Source: Caldilineaceae bacterium
GTDB taxonomy: Bacteria; Chloroflexota; Anaerolineae; Caldilineales; Caldilineaceae
Length of the DNA stretch: 64,000 bases
Direction of reading: 5' to 3'
NCBI GenBank assembly: GCA_958295845.1
Contig: OY282376.1
Coordinates: 4,539,022-4,603,021 of the forward strand
Under the pieces are notes generated by a model. That model was not told the DNA's origin. It made no database searches and saw nothing but the letters and a program-made list of their open reading frames with translations. Below are positions 50,729 to 59,903 of this stretch, piece after piece; within the stretch, counting starts at the first letter, position 1, and every line of letters begins with the position of its first letter. Made by a program: the position numbers and the translations under genes.

Positions 50729-51757
50729 TTACCGTAAGTTTTTCATCATCGGGTCGAGTGCGTCACGCAGACCGTCGCCGATGAGATAGAGTGCCAGGAC
50801 CGTCAATGTTATCAATATACCGGGAATACTCAGCAAATGCAGAGCCAAGCTTGCCCCGGTTTCAGGATCGCGAAGAAAGATCAGGTTTCTTGCTCTATTG
50901 AGCATACTACCCCATGTTGCCGTCGGTGGCTGTACTCCCAATCCCAAAAAACTGAGCGCAGATTCTGCCAGAATCAGCGAACCGATGTCGATGGCGGCAT
51001 TTACGATGATAATTGGAAGGCTGTTGGGGATTACATGTTGGAACATAATGCGGGCATTACGTGTGCCAACGGAACGGGCGGCGAGCACGAAGTCCAAGGC
51101 GCGAACTTTGAATACATTTCCCCGGATCAACCGGGCGGTGCCAATCCAGCCGAGCAGACCCAGAAACAGGGTCAGGGTGATGGGATTAGGCTTGAACATT
51201 GCGGTAACGATAATCAGCAGATAGATGCCGGGGATCGAGCTAAGCGTATTGATGAACCACATGATGAGGTCGTCAACAGCGCCTCCGAAGAAGCCGGCAA
51301 CTGAGCCGATCGTCACGCCCAGTATCAATGTCAGGGCGGCGGCGGCCAAGGCGATACCCAGACTGACCCGGCCTCCATAGAGGAGGCGTACAAACTGATC
51401 GCGACCGAGTTGATCTGTTCCGAGCCAGTGGGGGACACCGCCGGATTTGCCAAGCATAAGGGGGGCGCGTATAGGGTCCTGGCCGGTGCGCCACTGGATA
51501 TATGGGCCCAAGTAGGGTTGTTGGAAGGCATTGTCTGGGTTGGTATCATTCGGGCCAACACCAATGCTTTTTGCTATAACCGGCGCCAGCAGAGAGAGGA
51601 CGGCCATTATGGCCAGGAACCCAAATGCGATCAGTGTAACCAGATCACGTCGCAGAGACTGAAGCGCCATGCTCCAGTAGGTGCGTGGCTTGCGCTGCAA
51701 CTGTGGATCGGCTGCCAGTGAGGCCAGCGCCGGACTGTCTGCCTGAGCTACCGTCAT
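50729..51757 (-). CDS. peptide-type ABC importer permease (DppC/OppC type)
   Basis: 342 residues from 51757. An alternative ATG at 51811 overlaps the upstream gene by 35 bp. TM1 is VTLIAFGFLAIMAVLSLLAP. The typical HWLGTDQLGRDQFVRLLYGG precedes the five-helix domain. The EAA loop is DFVLAARSVGTRNARIMFQH, and the C-terminus is ESALSFLGLGVQPPTATWGS, diagnostic for DppC/OppC. It lies 19 bp downstream of its DppB-type partner. The second solute-binding-protein gene starts 99 bp later. Confidence 0.94.
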   Translation of the reverse strand: MTVAQADSPALASLAADPQLQRKPRTYWSMALQSLRRDLVTLIAFGFLAIMAVLSLLAPVIAKSIGVGPNDTNPDNAFQQPYLGPYIQWRTGQDPIRAPLMLGKSGGVPHWLGTDQLGRDQFVRLLYGGRVSLGIALAAAALTLILGVTIGSVAGFFGGAVDDLIMWFINTLSSIPGIYLLIIVTAMFKPNPITLTLFLGLLGWIGTARLIRGNVFKVRALDFVLAARSVGTRNARIMFQHVIPNSLPIIIVNAAIDIGSLILAESALSFLGLGVQPPTATWGSMLNRARNLIFLRDPETGASLALHLLSIPGILITLTVLALYLIGDGLRDALDPMMKNLR

Positions 51758-51776
51758 GCTAAAGACCCTATCCCCA

Positions 51777-52841
51777 TTACGAGAGCCGTACGCGGGGATC
51801 GACAACGCCATACAAGATATCGGAAAGAAGGTTCCCCAGTATTGTTAGCAGTGAGAAGAACATAACCGCGCCGAGAACTGTGGGGTAGTCCCGTTGCACT
51901 GCCGCGCTGAAAGTCATGCGCCCCATACCCGGCCAGGAGAAGATGGTCTCGACGATCACTGCGCCGCTAAGGATGCCAAAAATGGCAGGGCCAAGAGTCG
52001 TCATCAGCGGGATGAGAGCATTGCCCAGGGCATGGACAAACCAGACGCGTCTTGCCGCCACGCCTTTGGCCCTGGCCATGCGAATGTAATCGGTGCGGAT
52101 CACTTCCAGTGTTTCTGTACGCATGAACCGACTCAATATAGCGATACCTCCAACCGCCAGTACGAACGTCGGCAGAACCAGATGCCTGATTCGGTCTACC
52201 AGGTCGAACTCATTGGTAAGTGAAACCGTGCGCATACTTCCAGTGGGCAGCCAGCCGAGGACGACGCCAAAGAGTAGAATTAGCATCAGGCCTAACCAGA
52301 ATGAAGGCAGGGCATTGCCGACAACGGCGAGAACGCGCACAGAAGCATCAAATACCGACCTTTGACGGACTGCGCTGAGAACGCCTAACGGGACTCCAAC
52401 CAGCAGAGAGACCAGCAGAGTGGTGACGCCTAGCTGAAGGGTTGCGGGCATGCGTTCAACGATTCGATCCCAGACGGGCTGATTGGTGGCAATGCTGGTA
52501 CCCAGATTTCCACGCAGGATGCCTCCGCTGTTATCACAGAAAGTGGTATTCAGCCAGGATAGGTATGTACAACTCGTATCCCCGCGATTGAACTCCTCCG
52601 CAACCTCTCCGCTTCGCAGTGTAATCCCTGTCACCCAACTGATGTATTGCAGGGCCCAATGCTGGTCCAGCCCCAGTTGTCGCCGCAAGATTTCACGGCT
52701 TTCTTGCGTGATGTTGGGATCGAAGGTGCGGATGAGGATTGGGTCGCCAGGAGAATTATATACGAGAGAAAAAGCGATAACGCTAACCCCTACCAGAGTA
52801 GGGATTGCCTGCAGGAGGCGGCGAATTACGTAACGGGCCAT
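51777..52841 (-). CDS. peptide-type ABC importer permease (DppB/OppB type)
   Basis: 354 residues. TM1 is LLQAIPTLVGVSVIAFSLVY, followed by the standard PGDPI motif. An extended loop contains two Cys (DTSCTYLSWLNTTFCDNSGG), which could form a disulfide outside the membrane. The transmembrane domain holds the EAA loop DYIRMARAKGVAARRVWFVH, and the C-terminus VETIFSWPGMGRMTF is typical. It pairs with the DppC-type protein encoded 19 bp downstream. Confidence 0.94.
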   Translation of the reverse strand: MARYVIRRLLQAIPTLVGVSVIAFSLVYNSPGDPILIRTFDPNITQESREILRRQLGLDQHWALQYISWVTGITLRSGEVAEEFNRGDTSCTYLSWLNTTFCDNSGGILRGNLGTSIATNQPVWDRIVERMPATLQLGVTTLLVSLLVGVPLGVLSAVRQRSVFDASVRVLAVVGNALPSFWLGLMLILLFGVVLGWLPTGSMRTVSLTNEFDLVDRIRHLVLPTFVLAVGGIAILSRFMRTETLEVIRTDYIRMARAKGVAARRVWFVHALGNALIPLMTTLGPAIFGILSGAVIVETIFSWPGMGRMTFSAAVQRDYPTVLGAVMFFSLLTILGNLLSDILYGVVDPRVRLS

Positions 52842-52902
52842 GTTGTGATACTGTCCTTCGATTCCCCTATGCGGGCAGGCGGACGCGATGGAGATATAGG
52901 TG

Positions 52903-52945
52903 CGAATCCGCCAGCGCCCGCAGGAGGCGAGCGGTGGCGGATTCG
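52903..52945 (-). terminator. perfect 11-bp hairpin between the first solute-binding-protein gene and its permease gene
   Basis: CGAATCCGCCA (52903-52913) and TGGCGGATTCG (52935-52945) pair perfectly around a 21-base GC-rich loop. There is no T-run. The position matches that of the hairpin at 47985: after the binding-protein stop and before the first permease. Confidence 0.7.
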
Positions 52946-53006
52946 TCAGATCTCGTTCGCGGCCTGTTACTCAGGCGCGGATTCTTTCAGAAAGCGTTGC
53001 GCCGTT

Positions 53007-54770
53007 CTACTGCGCCAGAGACCAGGTCTCGACGTTGTGGTAGAAGCTCCACGGGCCCGGGTTGGTGCCATTGAACTTCTTGGAGTAGCCCGTGTTGCCG
53101 ACGGAGCCGGTTACGAAGACGTAGGGGATGTCATTGTTGATGATCTGCTGAATTTCATGGTAGAAGGTGGCCCGTTCCTCGGTTGCACAGCCAGGGACGC
53201 TGACGGCCTGTTCCAGGAGCTCATCGATGCGCGGATTCTGATAGCTGACAAAGTTGAAGCCGCTGCCGGGCGTGTCGAACTTGGAGTGCCAGAAGGAGTC
53301 ATCGTTGGGGTCGGTGCCGAGGCCGGTCCAGCCGATGATGACCATGTCGAAGGTCTGGCCCAGGAGCTCGCCCACGAGGGTACCGAACTCGATGGCCTCG
53401 AATTGGATGTCGAAACCGATGCCGTTGAGCTGATCCTGTACGAGTGCGCCCAGGTCCTCACGGGTGGTGTTGCCGGCGTTGGTCTGCAGTCTGATCGTGA
53501 GGGTGGCGCCTTCTTCGGCTGTGGCGCAGCCGTTGCATTCGCGCACGCCGTCCTCGTCGCTATCGGTCCAGCCGGCGTCGTCGAGAATCTGTGAGGCCAG
53601 TTCGGTATCGAAGGCATAGGGTTGGAGGGAAGGATCGTGGGCCCAGCCGACGGCGGGCAGAACGTTGGAGGCGATCTGAAAGCCCTGGCCGAGGTAGACC
53701 TTGCTGATGATCGCGTCGTAGTCGAGCGCGTGTGCGATGGCCTGACGTACGGCCAGATCGCTCAGGATGGGATGGGGATCCTGTTCGACGAGGTTGCCAT
53801 CTTCGTCCTGACCGGCCTGCGGATTGGCGGGGTTGGCCTGGTTGAGGCCGATGTAGCTGTAGCCGTCGTCCTTAAACTTGTGCAGGTTCAAATTGGCATC
53901 GAGCTGGACGGTTGTCAGCTGTTCGGGCTGGACGCCGATCAGGTCCAGTTCACCGGTCTGGAGCTGGGCGAGGCGGGCGCCGGGATCGGGGACGATCTTG
54001 TAGATCCATCCGTCCATGTTGGGCGCGCCTTTCCAGTAGCCGTCGTTGCGCAGAACGGTTGAGTTATCGTCGCGGGTCCACTCGTTGAAGATGAAGGGAC
54101 CGGCGCTGACGGTTGGCTCCTCGTTGAGCGGGCTGTCCATGACATCGCTGAAGTCTTCGGCGTAGAGGTGGCTTGGGAGCCAGCCCAGACCGAGGTTGTT
54201 GAGGGCGTCGCATTTTACTTCGGCGTAGGTGACCTGGATGGTGAGCGGGTCGAGGACTTCGATGCTTTCGATGTTATCGAGATTTGCCTTGCGCGGGGTC
54301 TCGACGAGGTCGCTGCCGATGGCGTCATAGGTGAATTTGAAGTCGTCGGCGTTGACCTGCTCGCCATCGGACCACATGACACCGTCCTGCAGGTGGAAGG
54401 TCCAGACGAGACCGTCTTCTGAGACATCCCAGCTTGCGGCCATCTCGGTGGGGACGATGGCGCCGCTGAACGGATCCTGGCCAAGGAGGCTGGGGAAGAA
54501 CCAGCCGAGCACGTCAAAGCTGGCGCTGTCGGATGCCAGGATTGGGTTCAGAATGGTAGCGTCTGCGCTGGACCCTTCGACCCAGACACCGCCCTGGACG
54601 GGAGGCACAGGTGTGGGCGTCACGACCACCTCTTCGGTTTGCGTGACGACCTGTGTGACGACAACGGTCTCCTTGACCGTTTCGACAACGGGCGTGGGTT
54701 GGGGGCAGGCTGCCAGGACCATTGCGGCGATCAGGAGCGCTGCCAGGACAGAGAGTCTTCTATTTTTCAT
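53007..54770 (-). CDS. peptide-type solute-binding lipoprotein (SBP family 5), normal lobe order
   Basis: 587 residues. A lipobox LAAC (Cys22) leads to a Thr/Val-rich linker, then GGVWVEGSSADATILNPIL (usual mature N-terminus), ETLTFHL-type WTFHLQDGVMWSDGEQVNAD, and SAGPFIFNEW. DLAVRQAIAHALDYDAIISK follows near residue 345. An Asp-rich loop (TDSDEDGVRECNG) looks like a Ca2+-binding motif often seen in this family. It is the first gene of the nine-gene importer cluster and is followed by a hairpin, so it may be made in excess over the permeases. Confidence 0.94.
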   Translation of the reverse strand: MKNRRLSVLAALLIAAMVLAACPQPTPVVETVKETVVVTQVVTQTEEVVVTPTPVPPVQGGVWVEGSSADATILNPILASDSASFDVLGWFFPSLLGQDPFSGAIVPTEMAASWDVSEDGLVWTFHLQDGVMWSDGEQVNADDFKFTYDAIGSDLVETPRKANLDNIESIEVLDPLTIQVTYAEVKCDALNNLGLGWLPSHLYAEDFSDVMDSPLNEEPTVSAGPFIFNEWTRDDNSTVLRNDGYWKGAPNMDGWIYKIVPDPGARLAQLQTGELDLIGVQPEQLTTVQLDANLNLHKFKDDGYSYIGLNQANPANPQAGQDEDGNLVEQDPHPILSDLAVRQAIAHALDYDAIISKVYLGQGFQIASNVLPAVGWAHDPSLQPYAFDTELASQILDDAGWTDSDEDGVRECNGCATAEEGATLTIRLQTNAGNTTREDLGALVQDQLNGIGFDIQFEAIEFGTLVGELLGQTFDMVIIGWTGLGTDPNDDSFWHSKFDTPGSGFNFVSYQNPRIDELLEQAVSVPGCATEERATFYHEIQQIINNDIPYVFVTGSVGNTGYSKKFNGTNPGPWSFYHNVETWSLAQ

Positions 54771-55693
54771 TTTGTTGAGTCCCCTATGATGATAGTTGCG
54801 GAGTCATACCCCTTTGTATGTTCTCCGGAGCGGATTCGATCTATTGATTTGCTGCTACGTTACGATGCAGTAATGGCGTTTGACGGGTCTACCATACAGT
54901 CTTCCACGGACGAAATCGTTGCGACAGCATCCGGTGCAAGAGACGCATTGCGCGCATGTTACAGGATGGGGAATAGCAGAATGGTAGCATTCTCATTGTT
55001 TGCTGTCAACACGAAGATGGCAACCTGGCAGGGGTGCCTCCCAGATTTTGGGTGGGAACAGACTGGTGGGGAGATAGTGCCTGGGGCGGCTGGAAGTGTT
55101 TGCCACCTCTTGGATAGACGCGGGGCAGGCGCCAGGCCGGGGATCCGGCGATTAGGGAGTACAGGGCAGGCACAAGGCCTGCCCCTACAGGAGCGTTTGG
55201 GGGATACTGTTGGCTAGATACTGTTGGCTAGACACTTTTCTCTAGCCACGTTGCTGGGGAAGAATGAACACGGTGGCTAGACAGGGCGGGGCGTTGCGGG
55301 GGCGCAGCCCCTGCACAAGGGAGGGCCGAAGGCCCGAACGCCCAACGGCAGTGGTCAGTGGTTAGTGGTTAGTGGTTAGTGAATGGACGATTTTTCGGGG
55401 ATGGATGTGAGGACTTGACGCGGTCTAGTCGATATCAGAGGTACAAGAGAGTTTACCCCCAACTTGGAATGCGCCCACCTGGCGGGGTGGATTCGGCGCC
55501 GCGTTTGCGATTCCGCTATAATGACGGGAACGCCCACCTGCTTGAAATCGGCGCGGTGTCGGGTGCGGTATCCGTTTGCCATTTGGCCATACGCCATCCT
55601 GGCGGAGCCGGCACGGGGCAGCTCGCACCGTTTGCGCCGAACCATTTCCCGCCCATCCACGATTTGCGGCGCGGCCGCGCCAAAGGACTCACC
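54771..55693. other. 920-bp intergenic stretch with REP, family D and family C repeats
   Basis: From 54771 to 55160 is the leader of the importer cluster, with no gene. A palindromic REP-like hairpin (GGGCAGGC-acaag-GCCTGCCC) is at 55164-55184. A family D copy spans 55200-55343 with its structured core at 55284-55343. It also carries an extra hairpin GGCTAGA/TCTAGCC. Family C heptamers ('agtggtcagtggttagtgg', 55351-55380) follow. The rest, to 55693, is the leader of the DUF255 gene. Confidence 0.8.
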
Positions 55694-57760
55694 ATGACCA
55701 GTTCAGAAACGCCTACGCATTCCAACCGGCTGGCGGATGAGACGTCGCCCTATCTTTTGCAGCACGCCCACAACCCGGTGGACTGGTACCCGTGGGGGGA
55801 GGAGGCGCTGGAGAAGTCGCGGGCGGAGGACAGGCCGATTTTTCTCAGTATTGGCTACAGCGCGTGCCATTGGTGTCATGTGATGGAGCGGGAAAGCTTT
55901 GAGGACGAGCAGACGGCGGCGTTGATGAACGCCAATTTCGTGAACGTTAAGGTGGACCGGGAGGAGCGGCCGGACCTGGACTCGATCTACATGGAGGCGG
56001 TGCAGGCGATGACGGGCAGCGGCGGCTGGCCGATGAGCGTTTTTCTGACGCCGACGGGTAAGCCCTTTTACGGTGGGACGTATTTTCCGCCGCAGCCGCG
56101 TTACGGCATCCCATCGTTTCCGCAGCTGTTGCTGGCGGTGGCGGACGCGTACAAGAACCGGCGGGGGGACCTGGAAGAGCAGGCGCAACGATTGACAGAC
56201 GCGATCGGGCGCACGGGCAGCCTGTCTGCGAGCGGCGGTGCGCCGGGCGAGGAGGTCCTGAGCGAGGCGAGTGCCAAGTTGCTGCAGTATTTCGATGAAC
56301 AGTACGGGGGATTCGGGGACCAGCCCAAGTTTCCGCAGCCGATGACGCTGGAGTTTGCGATGAGCCAGTACCGGCGGGGTGGCGACGAGGATGTGATGGG
56401 CATTGCCGAACATACTCTGCGACAGATGGCGGCAGGCGGGATCTACGACCATCTGGGCGGGGGTTTTCATCGCTACAGCGTGGACCGCATCTGGCTGGTG
56501 CCGCATTTCGAGAAGATGCTGTACGATAATGCGCAGTTGCTGCGGGCCTATTTGCACGCGTGGCAGATCAACGGGCGGGACGAGCACCGGCAGGTGGTCG
56601 AGGAGACGGTGGATTATGTGCTGCGGGAGATGACCGCGCCGGAAGGGGGCTTCTACAGCGCGCAGGACGCGGACAGTGAGGGCGAAGAGGGCAAGTTTTT
56701 TGTCTGGACGGCGGAAGAGATCGAGGCGGTTCTGGGGAAGGAGGAGGCGGCGCTGTTGGGGCGGTGCTACGGGGTGACGCCGGCGGGAAATTTTGAGGGC
56801 AAGACGATTCTGAACATCAGGCAGACGGCTTCCGAGATTGCGCAGCAGACGGGGGCGGAGGTTGAGGCGGTTGCAGAACGGCTGGCCGCGGCGCGGCAGA
56901 AGCTGTTTGTTGAGCGGGAGAAGCGGGTGAAGCCGGAGCGGGACGATAAGGTTCTGACGGAATGGAACGGGTTGATGATTCATGCGCTGGCCGAGGTGGG
57001 CGTCGTTCTGGGACGGGCGGACGCGCTGGCGGCTGCCCGAGCCGCAGCCAGCTTCATCCTGGCAGAGATGAGCCAGGAGAATGGCTTTCTTTTCCGCAGC
57101 TATAAGGATGGACGGGCGCGTTTTAACGCTTATCTGGAAGATTACGCGGCGTTCGCGCGCGGGCTGGTTGCGCTCTACGAGTCTACTTTCGAGCTGCGCT
57201 GGCTGGCGGAAGCGGTGCGGCTGACGAAGATCATGCAGGCGCAGTTTGCAGACGAAGGGGGCGGGTTTTTCCAGACGGGCATTGCGCATGAGCAGTTGGT
57301 GGTGCGGCGCAAGGACTTCATCGACAACGCGATTCCGAGCGGCAACTCGATGGCGGCCGAACTGCTGTTGCGGCTGGCAAAGTTGACGGGGAACGATGCG
57401 TACCGGGGTGAAGCGGCGCGAGTCTTCCAGATTATGGCGGCGGCGATGGCACAGCAGCCGACAGGGTTTGGACGCATGCTGACGGCGCTGGATGATCTGC
57501 TGGGCCCCAGCCAGGAGGTGGCGGTGGTGGGCTCTCTGGAAGATGCGCGTACGCAGGCGCTGCTGGAGGAGGTCCGGCGCCATTATTTGCCGCATACGGT
57601 GCTGGCGTTGAGGGAGCCGGAGGGCGAGAATCCGTTGCCGTTGCTGGAAAGGCGCGGGCTGGTGGATGGTGAGCCGGCGGCGTATGTTTGTGAGAATTAT
57701 GCTTGCAGGCTGCCGGTGACGAGTGTGGAGGCGTTGCGGACGGCAGTGGTCGGTGGTTAG
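55694..57760 (+). CDS. DUF255 thioredoxin-fold / YyaL family protein (688 aa)
   Basis: The N-terminal thioredoxin-like domain starts NRLADETSPYLLQHAHNPVD and has CHWC (58-61) in SACHWCHVMERESFED. DREERPD and GGWPMSVFLTP follow in the usual order. The rest is an alpha/alpha-toroid domain resembling glycoside hydrolases or epimerases (GGIYDHLGGGFHRYSVD, WLVPHFEKMLYDNAQL, FYSAQDADSEGEEGKFFVW). The family (SSP411/YyaL) is widespread but its reaction is unproven. AAAGGA precedes the ATG at 55694; the longer frame upstream is in leader DNA. The last four codons (VVGG) and the TAG stop lie in a family C repeat. Confidence 0.93.
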   Translation: MTSSETPTHSNRLADETSPYLLQHAHNPVDWYPWGEEALEKSRAEDRPIFLSIGYSACHWCHVMERESFEDEQTAALMNANFVNVKVDREERPDLDSIYMEAVQAMTGSGGWPMSVFLTPTGKPFYGGTYFPPQPRYGIPSFPQLLLAVADAYKNRRGDLEEQAQRLTDAIGRTGSLSASGGAPGEEVLSEASAKLLQYFDEQYGGFGDQPKFPQPMTLEFAMSQYRRGGDEDVMGIAEHTLRQMAAGGIYDHLGGGFHRYSVDRIWLVPHFEKMLYDNAQLLRAYLHAWQINGRDEHRQVVEETVDYVLREMTAPEGGFYSAQDADSEGEEGKFFVWTAEEIEAVLGKEEAALLGRCYGVTPAGNFEGKTILNIRQTASEIAQQTGAEVEAVAERLAAARQKLFVEREKRVKPERDDKVLTEWNGLMIHALAEVGVVLGRADALAAARAAASFILAEMSQENGFLFRSYKDGRARFNAYLEDYAAFARGLVALYESTFELRWLAEAVRLTKIMQAQFADEGGGFFQTGIAHEQLVVRRKDFIDNAIPSGNSMAAELLLRLAKLTGNDAYRGEAARVFQIMAAAMAQQPTGFGRMLTALDDLLGPSQEVAVVGSLEDARTQALLEEVRRHYLPHTVLALREPEGENPLPLLERRGLVDGEPAAYVCENYACRLPVTSVEALRTAVVGG

Positions 57761-57874
57761 TGGTTAGTGGTTAGTAACAGCAGTTGGTAAGTAAACGTTT
57801 GGTGGTAGTGGTTTCTTGGTAAATTTAACGTTCTGTCATCGGAATTAGGGCTAAGATGTTATTGGAGAGGGAGA

Positions 57875-58777
57875 GTGGGAGACGGGTTGGGAGGGTTCAG
57901 GAAGAGTATTGCGGCGGTCTGTCCAGAGTTGGGGTTGGAGACGGTCGAATTGTTTCGGGCGGGGCAGAATAATGAGTTGATTCTGGTCAACGGGGAGTTG
58001 ATTTTTCGCTTCCCGAAGTTTGCGGAGGGTGTCGCGGGGCTGCGAAGGGAGGATGCGATATTGGGGGCGGTGCGGCCGCGGGTTCCGCTGGCGACACCGG
58101 ATTACGTTTATCGCAACCTGGACGACGAGGTGGGACGGGCTTTTGTCGGCTATCGCAAGTTGCCGGGCAGTCCGCTGTGGCCGGATGTGTTCGCGGGGAT
58201 CGGTGATGAGGAAACGATCGACCGCCTGGCCGCAGACATTGCGGCGTTTTTGCAGGCGCTGCACGCGATCCCGCCTGACACGGTCAATATTCCCCAGGAG
58301 CCGCCTGACTCGCCGGCTGCACTACTGGGGATATTGGGACGGGTCGAGCAGGTCGTGTTCCCGCGGCTGACGGCAGAGGCGCGGGCGTGGACGACGGATC
58401 AGTTCGAGGCTTTTGTGGGTGACGACGGGAAGCTCGCCTATGACAACGTGCTGCGCCACGGTGACTTTGGGTCGAGCAATACGCTGTACAGTGCCGAGGA
58501 ACGACGGGTAGTGGGCATGATCGATTTCGGGCATGCCGGTATTGGCGACCCTGCGATCGACTTTGCGGGACTTTACGTCTGCTTCGGCGAAGCGTTCCTG
58601 AAGCGCTGCGCGCGGGTCTATCCGCTAATGGATCAGTGCTGGGAGCGGGTCCGTTTCTATGCCAGTTGCGCTTTTGTGCTGGAGGACGCGCTGTTCTGCG
58701 TGGAGAACGGGACCGACGAAGCGGACAAAGTTGTTGCTGAAGTCAATAGGATTGGGGCAGGGCTCGGTGAGGTTTGA
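57875..58777 (+). CDS. aminoglycoside-phosphotransferase-like kinase (APH family)
   Basis: 300 residues with a GTG start preceded by GGAGAGG. The kinase motifs are LRHGDFGSSNTLY (catalytic Asp197 in HGD, Asn202) and GMIDFGHAGIGDPAIDFA (metal-binding Asp217). The N-terminal part carries the nucleotide-binding beta-sheet (NNELILVNGELIFRFPK). APH-fold kinases act on antibiotics, homoserine, choline, fructosamines and others; the substrate is unknown here. Genuine resistance cannot be inferred. It lies 114 bp downstream of the DUF255 gene on the same strand, with repeats between. Confidence 0.88.
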   Translation: MGDGLGGFRKSIAAVCPELGLETVELFRAGQNNELILVNGELIFRFPKFAEGVAGLRREDAILGAVRPRVPLATPDYVYRNLDDEVGRAFVGYRKLPGSPLWPDVFAGIGDEETIDRLAADIAAFLQALHAIPPDTVNIPQEPPDSPAALLGILGRVEQVVFPRLTAEARAWTTDQFEAFVGDDGKLAYDNVLRHGDFGSSNTLYSAEERRVVGMIDFGHAGIGDPAIDFAGLYVCFGEAFLKRCARVYPLMDQCWERVRFYASCAFVLEDALFCVENGTDEADKVVAEVNRIGAGLGEV

Positions 58778-58804
58778 TTGAAGTGGGATTTGCGGGATTG
58801 GGAT

Positions 58805-58910
58805 GTGGTTTAGCCGCGGAGGGTTATGGGGAACACCTTAACACCTTTTTAACCACGGAGGGCCACGGAGGAACACGGAGAACACCTTTACACCTTTTCA
58901 TCTACAGAGG
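58805..58910 (+). repeat. family A repeat modules
   Basis: Modules of the form 'tagccgcggagggttatgg', 'ttaaccacggagggccacgg' and 'acggagaacacctttacacc', in + orientation, between the kinase and cupin genes. Confidence 0.8.
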
Positions 58911-58989
58911 GCAGCGAAGACCAGGTTTCTTTTTCTAATGTGTTTGGCTTTGGCGCTTTCAGTTTTTGGTAAGGGCTCGGGCTAAGGGG

Positions 58990-59637
58990 TTACTTGCTAT
59001 TGGCGTTTTCGTCGGCTCTTGGGCCTAGTTTGTTCCAGAGCAGGTCGAGTTTGAAGAGGTTGGTGTGGAGGCTGCGGACGGCTTGCCACATGGTGTTGCG
59101 AGCGGCTACGGCTGCGTCTCCGTCGGCTGCGGCGTCGGCCTGGCGCCAGGTTTCGGCTTGTTGGGCGTGGGTGTCGGCGGCCTGGCGGGCCTGGTTGGCG
59201 AGGGCTTCGGCGTCGCGTACGAAGGTGTCGAGAAGGTCTGCGATTGGGCCGGTGTCGTCGACGTCATCGTAGAAGGTGTTGGTGCGAAACTGGGGCGGGT
59301 GGACGGTGCCGTCGGGATCGCGGCCGGTGTGGGTGGGCTGGATGTGGGGGGTCACGGACAGGAACATGACGGTGCGGCGGTCGGGCAGCAGGTTGCGCAC
59401 CTGGTGGATTTCGTCGGCGAGGGCGATGCACAACTGGCCGGCTTCGAGGACTTCGGTGTGGCCGGCGATCATGAATTCGGCCTTTCCTTCAAGGATGAGG
59501 AAGATTTCGTGGCCGAGGTCATGGCTGTGGAGTCTGTCGACCTGGCCGGGCTCCATGTGATAGAGGCGGGCGCGGATCTCCGGGGTTGTCAGTACGTTTT
59601 TATTCACATCGCGGAAATCGTAGACTTCGAAGGGCAT
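58990..59637 (-). CDS. cupin-domain protein with a helical C-terminal extension (215 aa)
   Basis: The cupin motif 1 is RLHSHDLGHEIFLILEGKAE with His37, His39 and Glu44 as likely metal ligands, and motif 2 ends in ADEIHQVRNL. The cupin takes residues 1-110. A helical tail of about 85 residues follows, rich in Ala and Gln (ANQARQAADTHAQQAETWRQ), which suggests oligomerisation. AGGAG precedes the ATG. It is divergent to the LLM gene at 59904, with which it shares 266 bp, and could act in the same pathway. Enzymatic or regulatory activity cannot be decided. Confidence 0.87.
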   Translation of the reverse strand: MPFEVYDFRDVNKNVLTTPEIRARLYHMEPGQVDRLHSHDLGHEIFLILEGKAEFMIAGHTEVLEAGQLCIALADEIHQVRNLLPDRRTVMFLSVTPHIQPTHTGRDPDGTVHPPQFRTNTFYDDVDDTGPIADLLDTFVRDAEALANQARQAADTHAQQAETWRQADAAADGDAAVAARNTMWQAVRSLHTNLFKLDLLWNKLGPRADENANSK

Positions 59638-59903
59638 GGGATTGGCTCCTGTGCTGCGTTTGTCGCGCAGATTTCATGCGACCGGCTGGTTTTTGCGCTT
59701 TGGGCGTAGAGGTTGGGTCTGGGGCGCCGGGCGGCGGGGGCTGCGGCATGTTGGCGCCTGCTCTGGTATGATTGTCGTAGAAGCAGATATGAAATGCAAG
59801 CCGGCGGAGTGGTAATTCTGCCGGCGGCGGACAGTTTACCCGGTCCAACGCGCGCTTGACGCGGCTGCGGTGCAGCGCGTGCCCCAACTCCGAGGAGGCA
59901 AGT
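59638..59903. promoter_or_regulatory. shared divergent promoter region
   Basis: 266 bp between the divergent cupin and LLM genes. I see no repeat family copies and no clear -35/-10 pair. The divergent layout makes shared regulation plausible. Confidence 0.4.

Noticed and set aside
54639..55217. 192-codon + strand frame upstream of the importer cluster
   Set aside because: Its first part is antisense to the binding-protein gene and its last part runs through REP and family D DNA.
57875..58777. Antibiotic resistance gene
   Set aside because: It has the APH kinase fold only. The family includes many metabolic kinases, and nothing here shows an antibiotic substrate.
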